In this document: piece by piece, positions 1 through 10,499 of the stretch
How positions within the stretch are numbered: position 1 is the first letter of the stretch
Layout of the letters: the number at the start of each line of letters is the position of its first letter
Assembly (NCBI RefSeq): GCF_029168945.1
Contig: NC_083602.1
Location: 25,283,323-25,347,322, forward strand
DNA length: 64,000 nucleotides
Source: Cannabis sativa
Taxonomy: Eukaryota; Streptophyta; Magnoliopsida; Rosales; Cannabaceae
Reading direction: 5' to 3'
Notes under the pieces: model-generated
What the model was told of the DNA's origin: nothing
Seen by the model: the letters and a program-made list of their open reading frames with translations, nothing else
The model's database searches: none
Translations under genes and position numbers: made by a program

Positions 1-3000
1 AATAGTTCTTGTTCATGTATTGAGAATTAATCAAGAACAAATTATACACTTTATCCTAATAGCCCACACTATTCCTTGTATGTGATAGATCGATTTGGAA
101 GACTACAGTGTGAGTTTCTAATCAACTAAAAGATACAACTTACGAGAAGTTTTGAGGATACCTTGATAGTCATGAAGAGGTATATATATTATTTTCTTGT
201 AATTTAAGTTTTTGATTTAATTTTTATACTTCTGGAGATTCATAGGGCTATGGTACAACGATAATCTATTATATACGAGTTCTTACGATGCGTACCTGAT
301 TTAATACCATAAAACCAATAGGTATATTATTGACTTGTGGGCCCTCATGGGAGTATAACAATACATATTTATTATTACTTTATTTTTTATAAAATTTGGG
401 TATAACAACAACAGTATGAAACAATAGTCTAATCCATAAAAATATTTAAAGATCCTACAATTATATTTTTTTTTTTTACATTTTTGGTTGTATATGAAAC
501 AATTCATTCTATAAAAGCATTGCTATTGGGCATCATTTGTAGGTGGCACCTTGCGATTATTTAGTGATATTCCCTAAAGGGAAATTATAGTAAATGACCT
601 CAAATCATATTACTATATTAGTAAATGTCCTCATTTCAAAACTTTTAGAGAAATGACCATTTTAGACTATTTATTATTTATATTGTCTTTTGCTACATAA
701 AAAAATCAATAATTTTTTTCATATTTTTTTTTTAAAAAAAAAATTAGAAGCAAATTACTTAAAGATTATGGTATATCTATATTAGTTTTATTAATTTTTT
801 TATTTAAAAGTTATGTCAATTTTTTTAATTTAGTATGAGTTGTTGTGGGTTGTTAGTATATAGATTTTATTGTACAATATATTTTTATTTTCTTGTATGA
901 TATATTATTATTCTTAAATGATATTTATTTTTTATTTTACTAAGTATAATAGTAGTACATAATTTTATTAGCATAATACAAATATTTTGATGTATGTATG
1001 TAATTTTATTGGCATGCTACACATATTTAATTATTATTTTTATATAATAAGCTTCTATTTTATTATATAATGGGTATATAATTTTTTGTCAAGATATATA
1101 TTTTAATTGTGGTATATAATTTAGTATAGTACATATATATTAGTAATATATATTTTTAATTATTATTATTAGTATATAAATTTTCGTGAATGATATATGT
1201 ATTTTTTGATCTACGTTATATCATTTTTTTTTTAATTAATATTTAAGTTCTAATTTTTATTATACTTTTATTGACATGATATATAATTCTATTAGCATCC
1301 TATATATTTTTATTTTTATTTATTGTTATTATATATATATATATTTATTGTAACGTATATATTTTTTGTTGTATGGTATATAAGTTTTATTGTATAATAT
1401 ACTATTTTATTTTAGATCATACATGCTTAGGTTTTATTTTATTATATATAATTTTGTCAATATAGTATATATAATTTTTTAATAATATTATATTATTTTT
1501 TTTTTATATTTTATTGTAGGTATGTATATTTTATTGTATGGTATATAATTTTTGTTGTCTATAGTATATCAATTATTTAAGATAACATTTCGTTTCTATT
1601 TTATTATATATAAATTTTTTAGTATGTATATATATTTAATAATAGTGGTATATATAATTTTATTAGCATGATATATATTTTTTTTGAGTATAAATTTAGT
1701 ATTGTTATAATTTATTTGTGGTATTAATATTATTACTGTGATCTATTAAATTTTAACGATACCATATATCAAATATATATTTAATGATCTAATATATTTA
1801 TTCGTTTTCGTTACAATATAATAATATACAATACTAAAAAAATTATGTATAACTTAATTTAATTATTATATATGTATCTTTTAAAAAAATAATATGTAAT
1901 AAATGTATTATTATAATTTTTTGTTAGCTAATTTATATATTTGACTATTTTTTTTTTTTAAAAAAATGACATTTATTAATTGAGTTTTCAAATGTAGGGT
2001 TGTTTTACATCTCATCTTTTCCCTAACAAGTTATTCAATTAAATTATATGAGATCTAATACTTAATTGCAGCAATAGCGATATAACAACAAAGAAAGTGC
2101 TAAGCCCCATGACTTTTTATAAATATATTGGATACTTATATAATTTGATTGTTATTATTAGAAAATTTTACATAATAAATTAAAAATTTGAAAAAAAAAA
2201 TACTTCAACATAGAAAAAAAAAATTATTCTTACTCTTTAATTTTTTTTTATTTATAAAAATATCTTTTTCAATAAAAATAATAAACTATCTTTTGGTTGT
2301 TTTGTAGTTTATTTATACTTTTATTATAGTTTGCATAACTTAGAAGAATGTTTTTCTTATTTTTTTTTAATTGTTTTATAGTTATCGTGAAGTTAATTTC
2401 TCGTTATTTTTTTGTCACTTTTTGCTAAACAAAGTATATTTTTAAAATTTTAAAATATTAATAGCGTGTTTTTGTAATTAAAAATATTAAGTTGAAAAAT
2501 TGTAAATAAAGTATAAAAAAAAAGTATTTTTAAAAATTCTCATTCTCATTATTATTATTGTAGGAGGAAGTTTTAATGGTTACATCAAATATCATCATGG
2601 TTACATTTATTTTTAGTCACTGGATCGCTATTGAATGGTTGTGATTAATTTAAAAATTAAAATAAATAAATAAATAAATAACTTGTAACCTGATACTTTA
2701 TTTTCTTATAAAATCTGAATTAAAATTAATTATATTTAAAATTAAATTACTAGTAATCATAAATTAATTTTTCGCAATCTGTTACTAAATAAGAATCTTT
2801 TAGAAATTAATTGTTTTCACTTAAATTGTTGAAATATTGTAATGAAACTTCTTATAATTTAAAATTATTACACTCATAAACTTAATTAATAGAAAATAGT
2901 AAGAATGATCTCTAATTAAATATAATTCTACACGCAACCTTACTATCAATACTTTAAGTGCCAAATAAGTGTGTCAGTCCGTGATTGGTTCAAGTGATTT

Positions 3001-3228
3001 AGTTTTTTTTAAAAAAATAAAATAAAAAATTAAAATATAATAGCAATTATAAAATTAAAGATAATTTTTTTTGCCGCACTCGATACATTTGTACTTCATT
3101 CCACCAGCTGTCATATAATTTTATTTTCTTAGAGAGACGAAGTTGCTTTATTCTTCCTTCTTTGCAGTTCTAAATATACTGTATATGTATCAATTGATCG
3201 GAGTAAAATCATAAAAAAAAAATTGTAA
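1..3228. other. AT-rich intergenic DNA, no gene supported
   Basis: Very AT-rich sequence with no open frame resembling a protein family. The short frames here (for example 301-507 on the minus strand) are low-complexity and unsupported. A diffuse repetitive block lies near 840-1770 and is listed separately. A weak pair of similar ends (GGGAAATTAT.. near 580 and ..TTTTCCC near 2020) might mark an old MITE, but no clean TSD is visible. Confidence 0.6.
840..1770. repeat. Degenerate AT-rich interspersed motif block
   Basis: Variants of a motif like TATATAATTTTATTRGCATG recur irregularly (around 960, 1000, 1265, 1290, 1655), separated by TA-rich spacers. Periodicity is loose, so this is not a clean satellite. 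It could be the decayed interior of a transposon or simple-sequence drift. Confidence 0.35.
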
Positions 3229-3453
3229 GAGTTTGAAAATTATTAATTATTATTGGTTATTGATCTTGAATATAAATTATTAAAAGATTTGAAAGTTATT
3301 AATGTAATCAGTTATTGATCTTAAATACGTGTTATTAAAAAAGTTTGAAAGTTAATAATTGTTATTAGTTATTGATCTTGAATATGTATTATTGAAAATT
3401 TAGAAGTTATTAATTGTTATTGGTTATAGATATTGAACACGTGTTTTTGATAA
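3229..3453. repeat. Tandem repeat, about 56 bp x 4 imperfect units
   Basis: Four consecutive imperfect units start near 3230, 3288, 3341 and 3398. Each carries the core GTTATTGATCTTGAATA (or a variant) followed by ATTATTAAAA and then TTTGAAAGTTA. The last unit is the most diverged. Noncoding minisatellite; no function suggested by context. Confidence 0.75.
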
Positions 3454-3866
3454 ACTTAACAAGAAGGGATTGAAGTTTAATTTTTATAAAATAATAGAGT
3501 TTTATTGTAAATATTATAATTAAATGGCTTAATTGTTAAAAAAAATATAAAGACTTTAATATAAAAATAAAATTATTAATATTAACTTTTAAAAAGGGTC
3601 TTATTAAATATTTAAATGAAAGATTAATTATTTTAAGAAATTAATTTATTATAGTTAATTTAGTTCTAAAAAAAATTTAAATGTTGGTAACATGTTATTA
3701 TAGGTAAAAAAAATATAATCATCAGGATCAGGGGCAGACCCACATAGAGGCGAGGTGGGGCAGTCGCCCACCCTGAAAAAAAAAATCGGTAAAAAAATAT
3801 ATATGCCTTTTAGTTAGTTACGACATATATTGATAAATAAAAGTGATAATTTTACACATAAAATAA

Positions 3867-3925
3867 GCTTTGGTATAATGGTAAAGTCATTTCATGCATC
3901 AAAAGAGGTCATAAGTTCTAATCCA
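3867..3925 (+). other. tRNA-like (A box/B box) module inside the hAT element
   Basis: TGGTATAATGGTAAAG (3871-3886) resembles the D-arm/A box of a tRNA gene. AGTTCTAATCC (3913-3923) resembles the T-arm/B box, with one change from the usual GGTTCGAATCC form. Spacing is about 30-35 bp. No full cloverleaf can be drawn with confidence, so this is a tRNA-derived fragment or pol III promoter relic rather than a tRNA gene. Confidence 0.5.
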
Positions 3926-3992
3926 AATACAAGCATGTTTACTTTAGTATTTTTTTTTTACTTTTTGAACCTCTACCAATAATACTTATATT

Positions 3993-4187
3993 CAGGCCCG
4001 GCCCTGGGCATAGGCGGGCTAGGCCTGTGCCTAGGGCCCACCCAGTCCAGGGGCCCAAATTTTTTTTTTTCATCTTTTAAAATTATACATTTTTTTACCG
4101 ATTTTGAAAAATACCACATTTTTTCTAACATTAGGGCCCAAAATTTTTTTTTTCCCTATGGCCCACTTTGTTTCAGGGCCGGCCCTG
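3993..4187. mobile_element. Nested hAT-type MITE, 195 bp, perfect 8-bp TSD
   Basis: It begins CAGGCCCGGCCCTG and ends CAGGGCCGGCCCTG, both near-palindromic hAT-like termini. The 8 bp CTTATATT flanks both sides exactly (3985-3992 and 4188-4195). It lies wholly inside the 3729-4502 element and so inserted later. The interior is a GC-rich arm followed by poly(T)/poly(A) runs; no coding capacity. Confidence 0.9.
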
Positions 4188-4240
4188 CTTATATTTAATA
4201 TCTTAATTATTTAACCAAATATATTTTATTGTTACTTTTT

Positions 4241-4460
4241 TTACTTTATACTATATTTAATACTAAAATATAAATTTGCATTAATTTTTAACATGTTATG
4301 CAATGTAAAAAAAAAAAAAAGACGCACCCCTCACTTATAAAAAATAGTGTTACTTTATACTATATTTAATACTAAAATATAAATTTGCATTAATTTTTAA
4401 CATGTTATGTATGCAATGTAGAAAAAAAAAAAAAGACGCACCCTCACTTATAAAAAAAAA
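4241..4460. repeat. Direct tandem duplication of about 110 bp
   Basis: The stretch from TTACTTTATACTATATTTAA through the A-run and GACGCACC..CTCACTTATAAA at 4241-4349 is repeated almost identically at 4350-4460. The second copy carries an extra TATG and one C fewer. It lies within the hAT element, so it arose inside it. Confidence 0.9.
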
Positions 4461-4502
4461 AATATGTTGTCCTCCTCAACTTAAATCCTGAATTCACCAC
4501 TG

Positions 4503-5540
4503 ATCATGATTAAACTATTGAGTAGTCACTCTATTATTGTACAAGGGAGGACAATAGGAGATTAATGCCCTAAAAATATCTAGAAAGTGAGTTTCTTTTA
4601 ATTAATTACCTTGTACATGGGATAGATAATTACAATTTTTTTGGCATACCTAAAATAATTGAGTGTAAAATGCTATACTCGTGTCAACCCTCAATTATCC
4701 ATAATAAAGTTACACTAACGAAGTGGACCTAGCTCTCCCTAATTAATATTAATTCTTCTACCAATACCTATATTATCGAAATAAATAAAAATAAAAAAAC
4801 ACTACCCCATGTCCCTTTCTAAAAAACAAAACTACCCATGTGTCCTAATTATACAACTAATATAGCTATTAAGCTAACTAAAACCACCTATTCCCAATGC
4901 CATGCAAAACCTTTTGTCAAAGTTATACATATATAGATATAGATATAGATATGAACCGGCCCCTAGTTTCACAAAGACATGCCACACATATATGTATATG
5001 CCATGCTTAGATGAGATAAGCTTTATAGCTGGCTTTATTATATCATCATCCATCATCTTCAAACTATATATATATAGATATATGTGTTAATAATAAGTAG
5101 TTAATAATAATTATTAGATGGGGACCCAATTTGGCCATTGGAGACAAGGTTTGGAAAAGTTGTCTAAGGACTAAGTGTACACTTGTACATGATTGTACAT
5201 CATCAATGTACCCTAACCTCCCTCTCTAACATGTGCCTCTGCTTCATTTCTTTCCTTCTTTTGGCTCCTTATATGCATATGTACATATAACACCATGTGA
5301 TTTGGATTAGATATTATCTATATAATTAATGCATGCTCTTTTTTTTTTTCTATAATTATTTATTTTTATTTGTTTTTTACAAATAAATAAAATTATTTGT
5401 TTAATTGTGATAATGATGTCATTTATATTATCTGAAACTTTTCAATTAATTGTAAACATTTTACTAGAAGTATTTGTAAAAAAAAAAAAACGGCAACCTT
5501 TTAAATATATCTTTATATATGAAAATTGATTATTTAAGGT
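4503..5540. other. Intergenic DNA with short GATA/TATA microsatellite
   Basis: No gene recognised. A short ATAGAT repeat sits at about 4927-4952. Two overlapping 62-aa frames on opposite strands at 4874-5090 read only through this low-complexity tract. Confidence 0.6.
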
Positions 5541-6010
5541 AGCGTTTAATAATACTTTTATTTTTAAATTTTTTAGTCACAAAAATAAAAGTGAAATTTT
5601 TATTTTTTAAAATTTTGTTTTTGAAAAATAAAAATATGTTTTATAACCACTTTTATTTTTTTAATATTTAAAAACAAAAAATAAAAATGTGTTTTGTAAA
5701 TATAATTTTCATTTTTATTTGTTAATTTTATCTAAGCCGGGTCTAGGGAGACTGGGATTGGGTTGGGTCTAAGTCTGGGGCCGGGTTCGAATTCGATTTC
5801 CAAGATCTAAGTTAGGGTCGGAGTCTAAAATATTGATTAAAAAACTATTTAAAAATGTTTTGAAAGTGATTTTTTTATTTAAACTTTAGAGTTTTAATTA
5901 AAAAAATTAAAAAGTAAAAACAATTTTATATAATATGATTTTAGAAAATATTTTTACTTTTCTAATTTTAAAAATAAAAAACTAATTAAAAAAGTGTTAC
6001 TAAACACAAT
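5541..6010. mobile_element. Probable AT-rich MITE, about 470 bp
   Basis: The left end reads AGCGTTTAATAATACTTTTA. The complement of the right end (around 5985-6010) reads GTGTTTAGTAACACTTTTTT, an imperfect TIR of the GTTTGGTAACACTTTT kind common in plant MITEs. The interior has T/A runs plus a small GC-rich island at 5735-5820. No convincing TSD was found, so superfamily is left open. Confidence 0.45.
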
Positions 6011-7658
6011 CTAGGAGTATTTATTGGTTTAATATTAATTTTAAATTTCTTTGTTAGCTTTCATATAATATACTTTATTTAAAAGATTTTTTTTTTTTTG
6101 AAAAAGTATTTAACAGAATATTCCTAATTAGTTTTTATCCCTTATCTAACAAAATAATTTTAATTAATTTTTAAATAAAGATTAAATCTGTCTATCTAGT
6201 GTAACAAAAATTCTTGTTATCTTTTGTAATTCTAAAGGGATAATGTTGTATTCAAGTTATCTAAAAAGGAAGTGCTTGAGTAGGGTTCTTTGAAGCAATT
6301 TCTCCTAAGTTTTTCTGGGTTTTTTTGTGTATTTTCTTCCACTTCTTCTTCCCCGTCTCTACCATGATCACTGTTAACTACCCACTTTCACATTCCCCTC
6401 TTCCCCAGTATCATGCTATTATCAATCCTACGAAGTCTCTATTTTGTTCTAAACCTATATATATTCATCATCTTAGCCTCTATGATTTATACTTGCGCTT
6501 TCTATTCTCTTTTTCGTTCTTCGCATTTTGTATGGATTCTATTATAAACGAAATGAACTCAACTCTTAGTCTGTCGGAGAAGGAGAGAGTTATGCATACT
6601 CTCTCGGAATCTGACCTCCATGATCCTCACCATTCTTCAAAAAAATTCTTGGTGGCAAGATGTCTTTCCAATTCCATTAATCCCAGAACCTTTATCAAAA
6701 AAATGGGAGAATTCTGGAGCAACAAGTGTCGTTTTGAAGTAGTTGTTTCTGAGATGCATTTTGACCTTTTTATATTGATCATGGCCTGAGCAAGTGACAA
6801 ACGGTGAACCATGGCATTTTTTTAATCAAATTATCCTCCTTCACTCACCGTCTTCTCTTTAGAATGTCACAAAGGAGGATTTGTTCAGAGCCCAATTCTA
6901 GGCTCAAACTCATAGACTTCCTTTTTTAAGTAAGTCAAGGGCTTTGGCAAGGAAAGTGGGTGAATGGGTTGGAGAATTCATCGAAGTTCATGAGGATTCA
7001 CTCCATGAAGGTTGGGGATCTTTTATGCGCACTCGAGTTTGGATTGATGTCACTCAACCTTTAATGAGAGGCAAGATGGTCACTCTCCCAAAGGTTCGTG
7101 ATGAACATTGGCTTGAGTTTCGGTATGAGAATCTCCCTATTTTATGCTTCCATTGTGGCATTTTGGATCATCCTTTCGAGAAATGTCATGCTTTTCTAGA
7201 ATTGGTGGATAATGGTGTGGATCTCGATCTTCCTTATGGTCCACAAATGATTAGGGATAAACTTCCTAATTCAGGTTATGATCGATACCGTAATGACTTC
7301 TCAAAGGCTAATGCTTACCCCTTCTTAACCTGATTGGCTAGGAAAACAATTGCTTCATCCATCCCTGACCTTTATACTCATCCAAATTTAGCTATTGGAA
7401 CTACACCACAGCCACAACCTCTCACAATAGCAGAATCCTCCACACCAGATATAACTGCCACTTCCGAAATATTGCCTTGTCCTGAATTTCCCTTGTCTTT
7501 TCCTTCTTATTTTCATCTATTTGGTGCTCTTTGAGTCCGAATTCTAGCGTGGAACTTGCTTCAAACAATTCTCATCCTCGAGTCACCTTCTCAAAAAGTG
7601 ATAACAATATGTTATCCACTTCTCCAATTGTTACCATACCAAAAGACACTACTACTAA

Positions 7659-7974
7659 GGAGGCGTTTGGTTGGGAGGAATGAAAATATAGGAATAGGAA
7701 TGGGAATGGGAATGGGAATAGGAATGGAATGGAATAAAATTTAAAATGCATAAAAAAAAATTGATAAAAAAATAATTAAATTTTTTTTCTTGTTACATTG
7801 GAATGGTCATTCCTTCCTTTTTAAAATGGAATAGCCATTCCACCAAAATGGTGGAAAGAGCATTCCATTGGAATGCCATTCCAATACTTTAAAATGCAAC
7901 CAAACAAAGGAATGGAATGAAAATTGTTTCCTTTCCATTCCATTCCATTTCATTACCTCCAACCAAACGCCACC
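7659..7974. mobile_element. PIF/Harbinger-like (Tourist-type) MITE, 316 bp
   Basis: The ends are GGAGGCGTTTGGTTGG and the complement of GGTGGCGTTTGGTTGG, an almost perfect TIR. They are flanked by the 3-bp TSD TAA (7656-7658 and 7975-7977), the size and composition typical of PIF/Harbinger. The interior is rich in GGAATGGGAATGG-type repeats on one side and their complement on the other, so it can fold back. It sits in the ORF1 tail of the LINE. Confidence 0.85.
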
Positions 7975-8048
7975 TAAGTACATTAATGAGATTAGCACTA
8001 CTACAAAGAATAAAGGGAAAGCTGTTATTATTTTGGAAGAGAGCCAAG

Positions 8049-9257
8049 TGTTAGGTTATAATTAGCCTATATTTCGGGTCTTTAAAGTTAGCATTATCTC
8101 GTCTATTGGTGTCTTTTGGAGCAGTTTTACGCTTGATTTTCATTATTTCAGGTTCTCAGAGTGTTGAAGTTCAAATTCAGTCAAATGGCAAAAAACTGGG
8201 ATAAACTGAAAAAAAATTGGAAAATTCGGCTCCAGACGCGTCAGTAGTCGCGACCCTTTTTCCTGGTCGCGACTCTGGTCTCGACTTCGAGATTTGGCAG
8301 AACCTCTGATTTTCAAGGTTTGCCTGTAGTCGCGAGTAGCTTAAAGGCTAGTCGCGACTTGGTACGGACGTCGTGGTTTTGACCTAATTTTGATTTTTCT
8401 CTCAATTGGAGGCACACTTCTCATCCCTATATAAGGAATACGACACTGAAGGTCAAAAGTAAGCAGAAATAGACCTAAATAGTGGATGCAAGTGGAGAGG
8501 AAGCTATCTTGAAGACCCGAAGCGATATCACCTTCTAGTTTCTTTCTTTTACCCTTAAATTCTTCTTTTATGTTTAGTTTTGTTTCTGAATTAATCATGG
8601 ATGTTTTTAGAGTTATGTTGAACTAAATTTCCCAATAAGGGAGGATGATGAATGTTGTTTAAGTTTATGCCTAGTTAATAAATAATTGTCATTCCTTCAT
8701 CTTATGTGTGAATACTATCTATATTTGTGTTCATTCCATGTGCAAGCTTGATCACCTTTTACATGTTTAATGATCTCAATTCGAAATCTGAAAAGTGAGA
8801 ATTGAGAATGCTAAAATTTGGATAGTCTAGGTTTTGATGTGAAACGAAAGTATTTACATAGCCTCAGTGACTAAAAGATTATTGCTTAATGCTGATTTTG
8901 TGTTCATTTAATTAAGAAGTTAATTAGAGAACATAAGATTTAGAACCTAAAAGATCTGAAAAGAGTTAGGTTAATTTATAATCTGTCATTCACATTGAGA
9001 TAAGGATATCAATTAGGTATTAACATTGGTAACTTATCAACATGATTCACCTCCCTAATCTCTCATCTTGAATAATCTTCGTTTATTTTCTCTTTAATTT
9101 TCTGAGTAACTTTCCAATTGCAAACTTATTATTTTACCAAATAGAATCATAAGTATAGTTTAGTAGTACTTAATCCAATTCCCTGTGGTTCGACCTCACT
9201 TGCGTGAGATACTACTTGATTGCGTACACTTGCGTAATAAACATAAAATTCGTAACA
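8049..9257 (+). mobile_element. Solo LTR, 1209 bp, Ty3/gypsy (Athila/Tat)-like
   Basis: It starts TGTTAGG and ends CGTAACA, with the exact 5-bp TSD CCAAG on both sides (8044-8048 and 9258-9262). The tail (GGTTCGACCTCACTTGCGTGAG.. then AAATTCGTAACACCAAG) resembles Athila/Tat-group LTR ends; this is family-level recognition, not a search result. No internal domain is present, so LTR-LTR recombination has removed the body. It contains a cluster of GTCGCGAC palindromes at 8247-8360. Confidence 0.85.
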
Positions 9258-9470
9258 CCAAGATTGTGGCGACTTTCACAAGACTTTCAAAAGGCCTGTT
9301 GACCCTGATAACTTCAGAAGTGTTCTTAAAAGGTGTCGAAGTAACAAAAAAGAGAGCCCGATTGTTGATGATCTTCTTCCACAGCATGTTTCTGGTTTTC
9401 CAACAGATTCGGCTGATGTGAATTCATCTTTTCCAGTGAAGGTTGCGCAACAGCAGCCCTGCTCACAGCC

Positions 9471-10269
9471 ATGAAAATAATCAGTTGGAATGTCAAGGGC
9501 TTGAGAAACCCTTCGACATTCAGGCATCTTAAGTTGCTGATCAAAGAGCAGCGTCCTGACTTGCTTTCTATTATAGAAACTAAGTTAAAATGTAACTCCT
9601 TAGATTGTGTTCGCTTTATCCTTAAATTCAGTAATGGACTTAAAGTCCCAAGGGTTGGATTAAAGGGGGGTTTATTGCTGGTATGGAGGGCTAATGTATG
9701 TTGATGTAACTCTAAATTCTTATTCAATGAATCACTTTGATGTTTTTGTTTCGTATGATAACGGTTGTCATTTTCATTTCACTGCTTTTTATGGAGCGCC
9801 TGAAACTCATTTAAGGATTCACACTTGGAATCTTTTGAGAAGTCTTGCTTCACCTTCTAGCAATGATCCTTGGTTGGTTCTTGGTGATTTCAATGAGTTA
9901 TTAAGTAATGAGGATAAAGAAGGTGGCCCTCCAAGAGGTGAAAATCTTATGGATGAGTTTTGAAAGGCTATTGATTTTTGTAATCTTGTGGCAATTCCAT
10001 ACACTGGTGATCAATTTACATGGACTAATAAAAATCATACTGGGACTTTAATTCGAGAACGTCTTGATCGAGGGTTCATTAATGGTATATGGCCTGAGGT
10101 TTGTGTTGAAGCCCAACCCTCTCATCTTGACTTCTACCTCTCGGACCATCGCGCTATTGAATATATTGTATCCTTACCACAACAGATATTGGCTACAAAT
10201 AAAAGACATCATAGATTTCGATTTGAGCAATTTTGGCTTAAAGATTCTGACTGTCGAGACATTATTTAA
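9471..10269 (+). pseudogene. LINE ORF2, AP endonuclease domain, frameshifted
   Basis: ORF2 opens at ATG 9471 with SWNVKGLRNP (catalytic Asn motif) and IIETK (catalytic Glu). A frameshift near 9700 moves to the frame with FYGAPE, WLVLGDFNELL and then, after a TGA at 9961, GDQFTWTNK and SDHRAIEY (catalytic Asp/His at the C-terminal end). This is the target-cleaving apurinic endonuclease of L1-type LINEs. The start overlaps the ORF1 stop (ATGA). All main motifs are visible, but the frame is broken at least twice. Confidence 0.85.
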
Positions 10270-10499
10270 TCCACCTAGAAGACTAATTGTTTTGGTCAAT
10301 CGGTTACTCTTCTGCTGCATAATATTGTAGTATGCTCTAATGCACTTCAAGAATAGCACATTTCGAAATATGGCCAAATGGGCCGTGATATTACAGATGC
10401 TCACAGAACCTCTGCTTAGTTGCATAACAGCAGAGATATTTCTTCTCAACATATCCAAAATGTGGAAAATGCTGATAAAATTCTTGATGACTTGTTAGA

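Larger units (their letters stand above)
3729..4502. mobile_element. Non-autonomous hAT element, 774 bp
   Basis: The ends are CAGGGGCAGACCCA (3729) and the complement of CAGTGGTGAATTCA (4502), a weak TIR of hAT type. Flanking 8-bp direct repeats ATCAGGAT (3721-3728) and ATCATGAT (4503-4510) match at 7 of 8 bases, as expected of a hAT TSD. There is no transposase frame, so it is non-autonomous. It contains a tRNA-like module, a second nested hAT MITE and an internal tandem duplication. The family assignment rests on TIR start and TSD length. Confidence 0.75.
6532..9474 (+). pseudogene. LINE ORF1, gag-like (DUF4283 / CCHC zinc knuckle), broken
   Basis: ORF1 of the LINE encodes the RNA-binding protein of the element. 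From the ATG at 6532 the frame shows a DUF4283-like region up to a stop at 6787. A second segment at 6944-7333 contains RYENLPILCFHCGILDHPFEKC, a CX2CX4HX4C zinc knuckle preceded by the usual W..FRYE.LP lead-in. After a stop at 7333 a Pro/Ser/Thr-rich tail continues. It is split by the MITE at 7659-7974 and by the solo LTR at 8049-9257, then resumes after 9258 and ends in TGA at 9472-9474, overlapping the ORF2 ATG at 9471. The upstream extension to 6325 is probably leader. Non-functional. Confidence 0.75.

Noticed and set aside
560..2030. Single large MITE spanning the AT-rich block
   Set aside because: Ends show only partial complementarity (GGGAAA..AAATGACC) and no TSD could be defined.
3229..3453. 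CRISPR-like array
   Set aside because: Plant nuclear context, units are contiguous without unique spacers.
4874..5090. Overlapping 62-aa frames on both strands
   Set aside because: Driven by the ATAGAT microsatellite; no homology visible.
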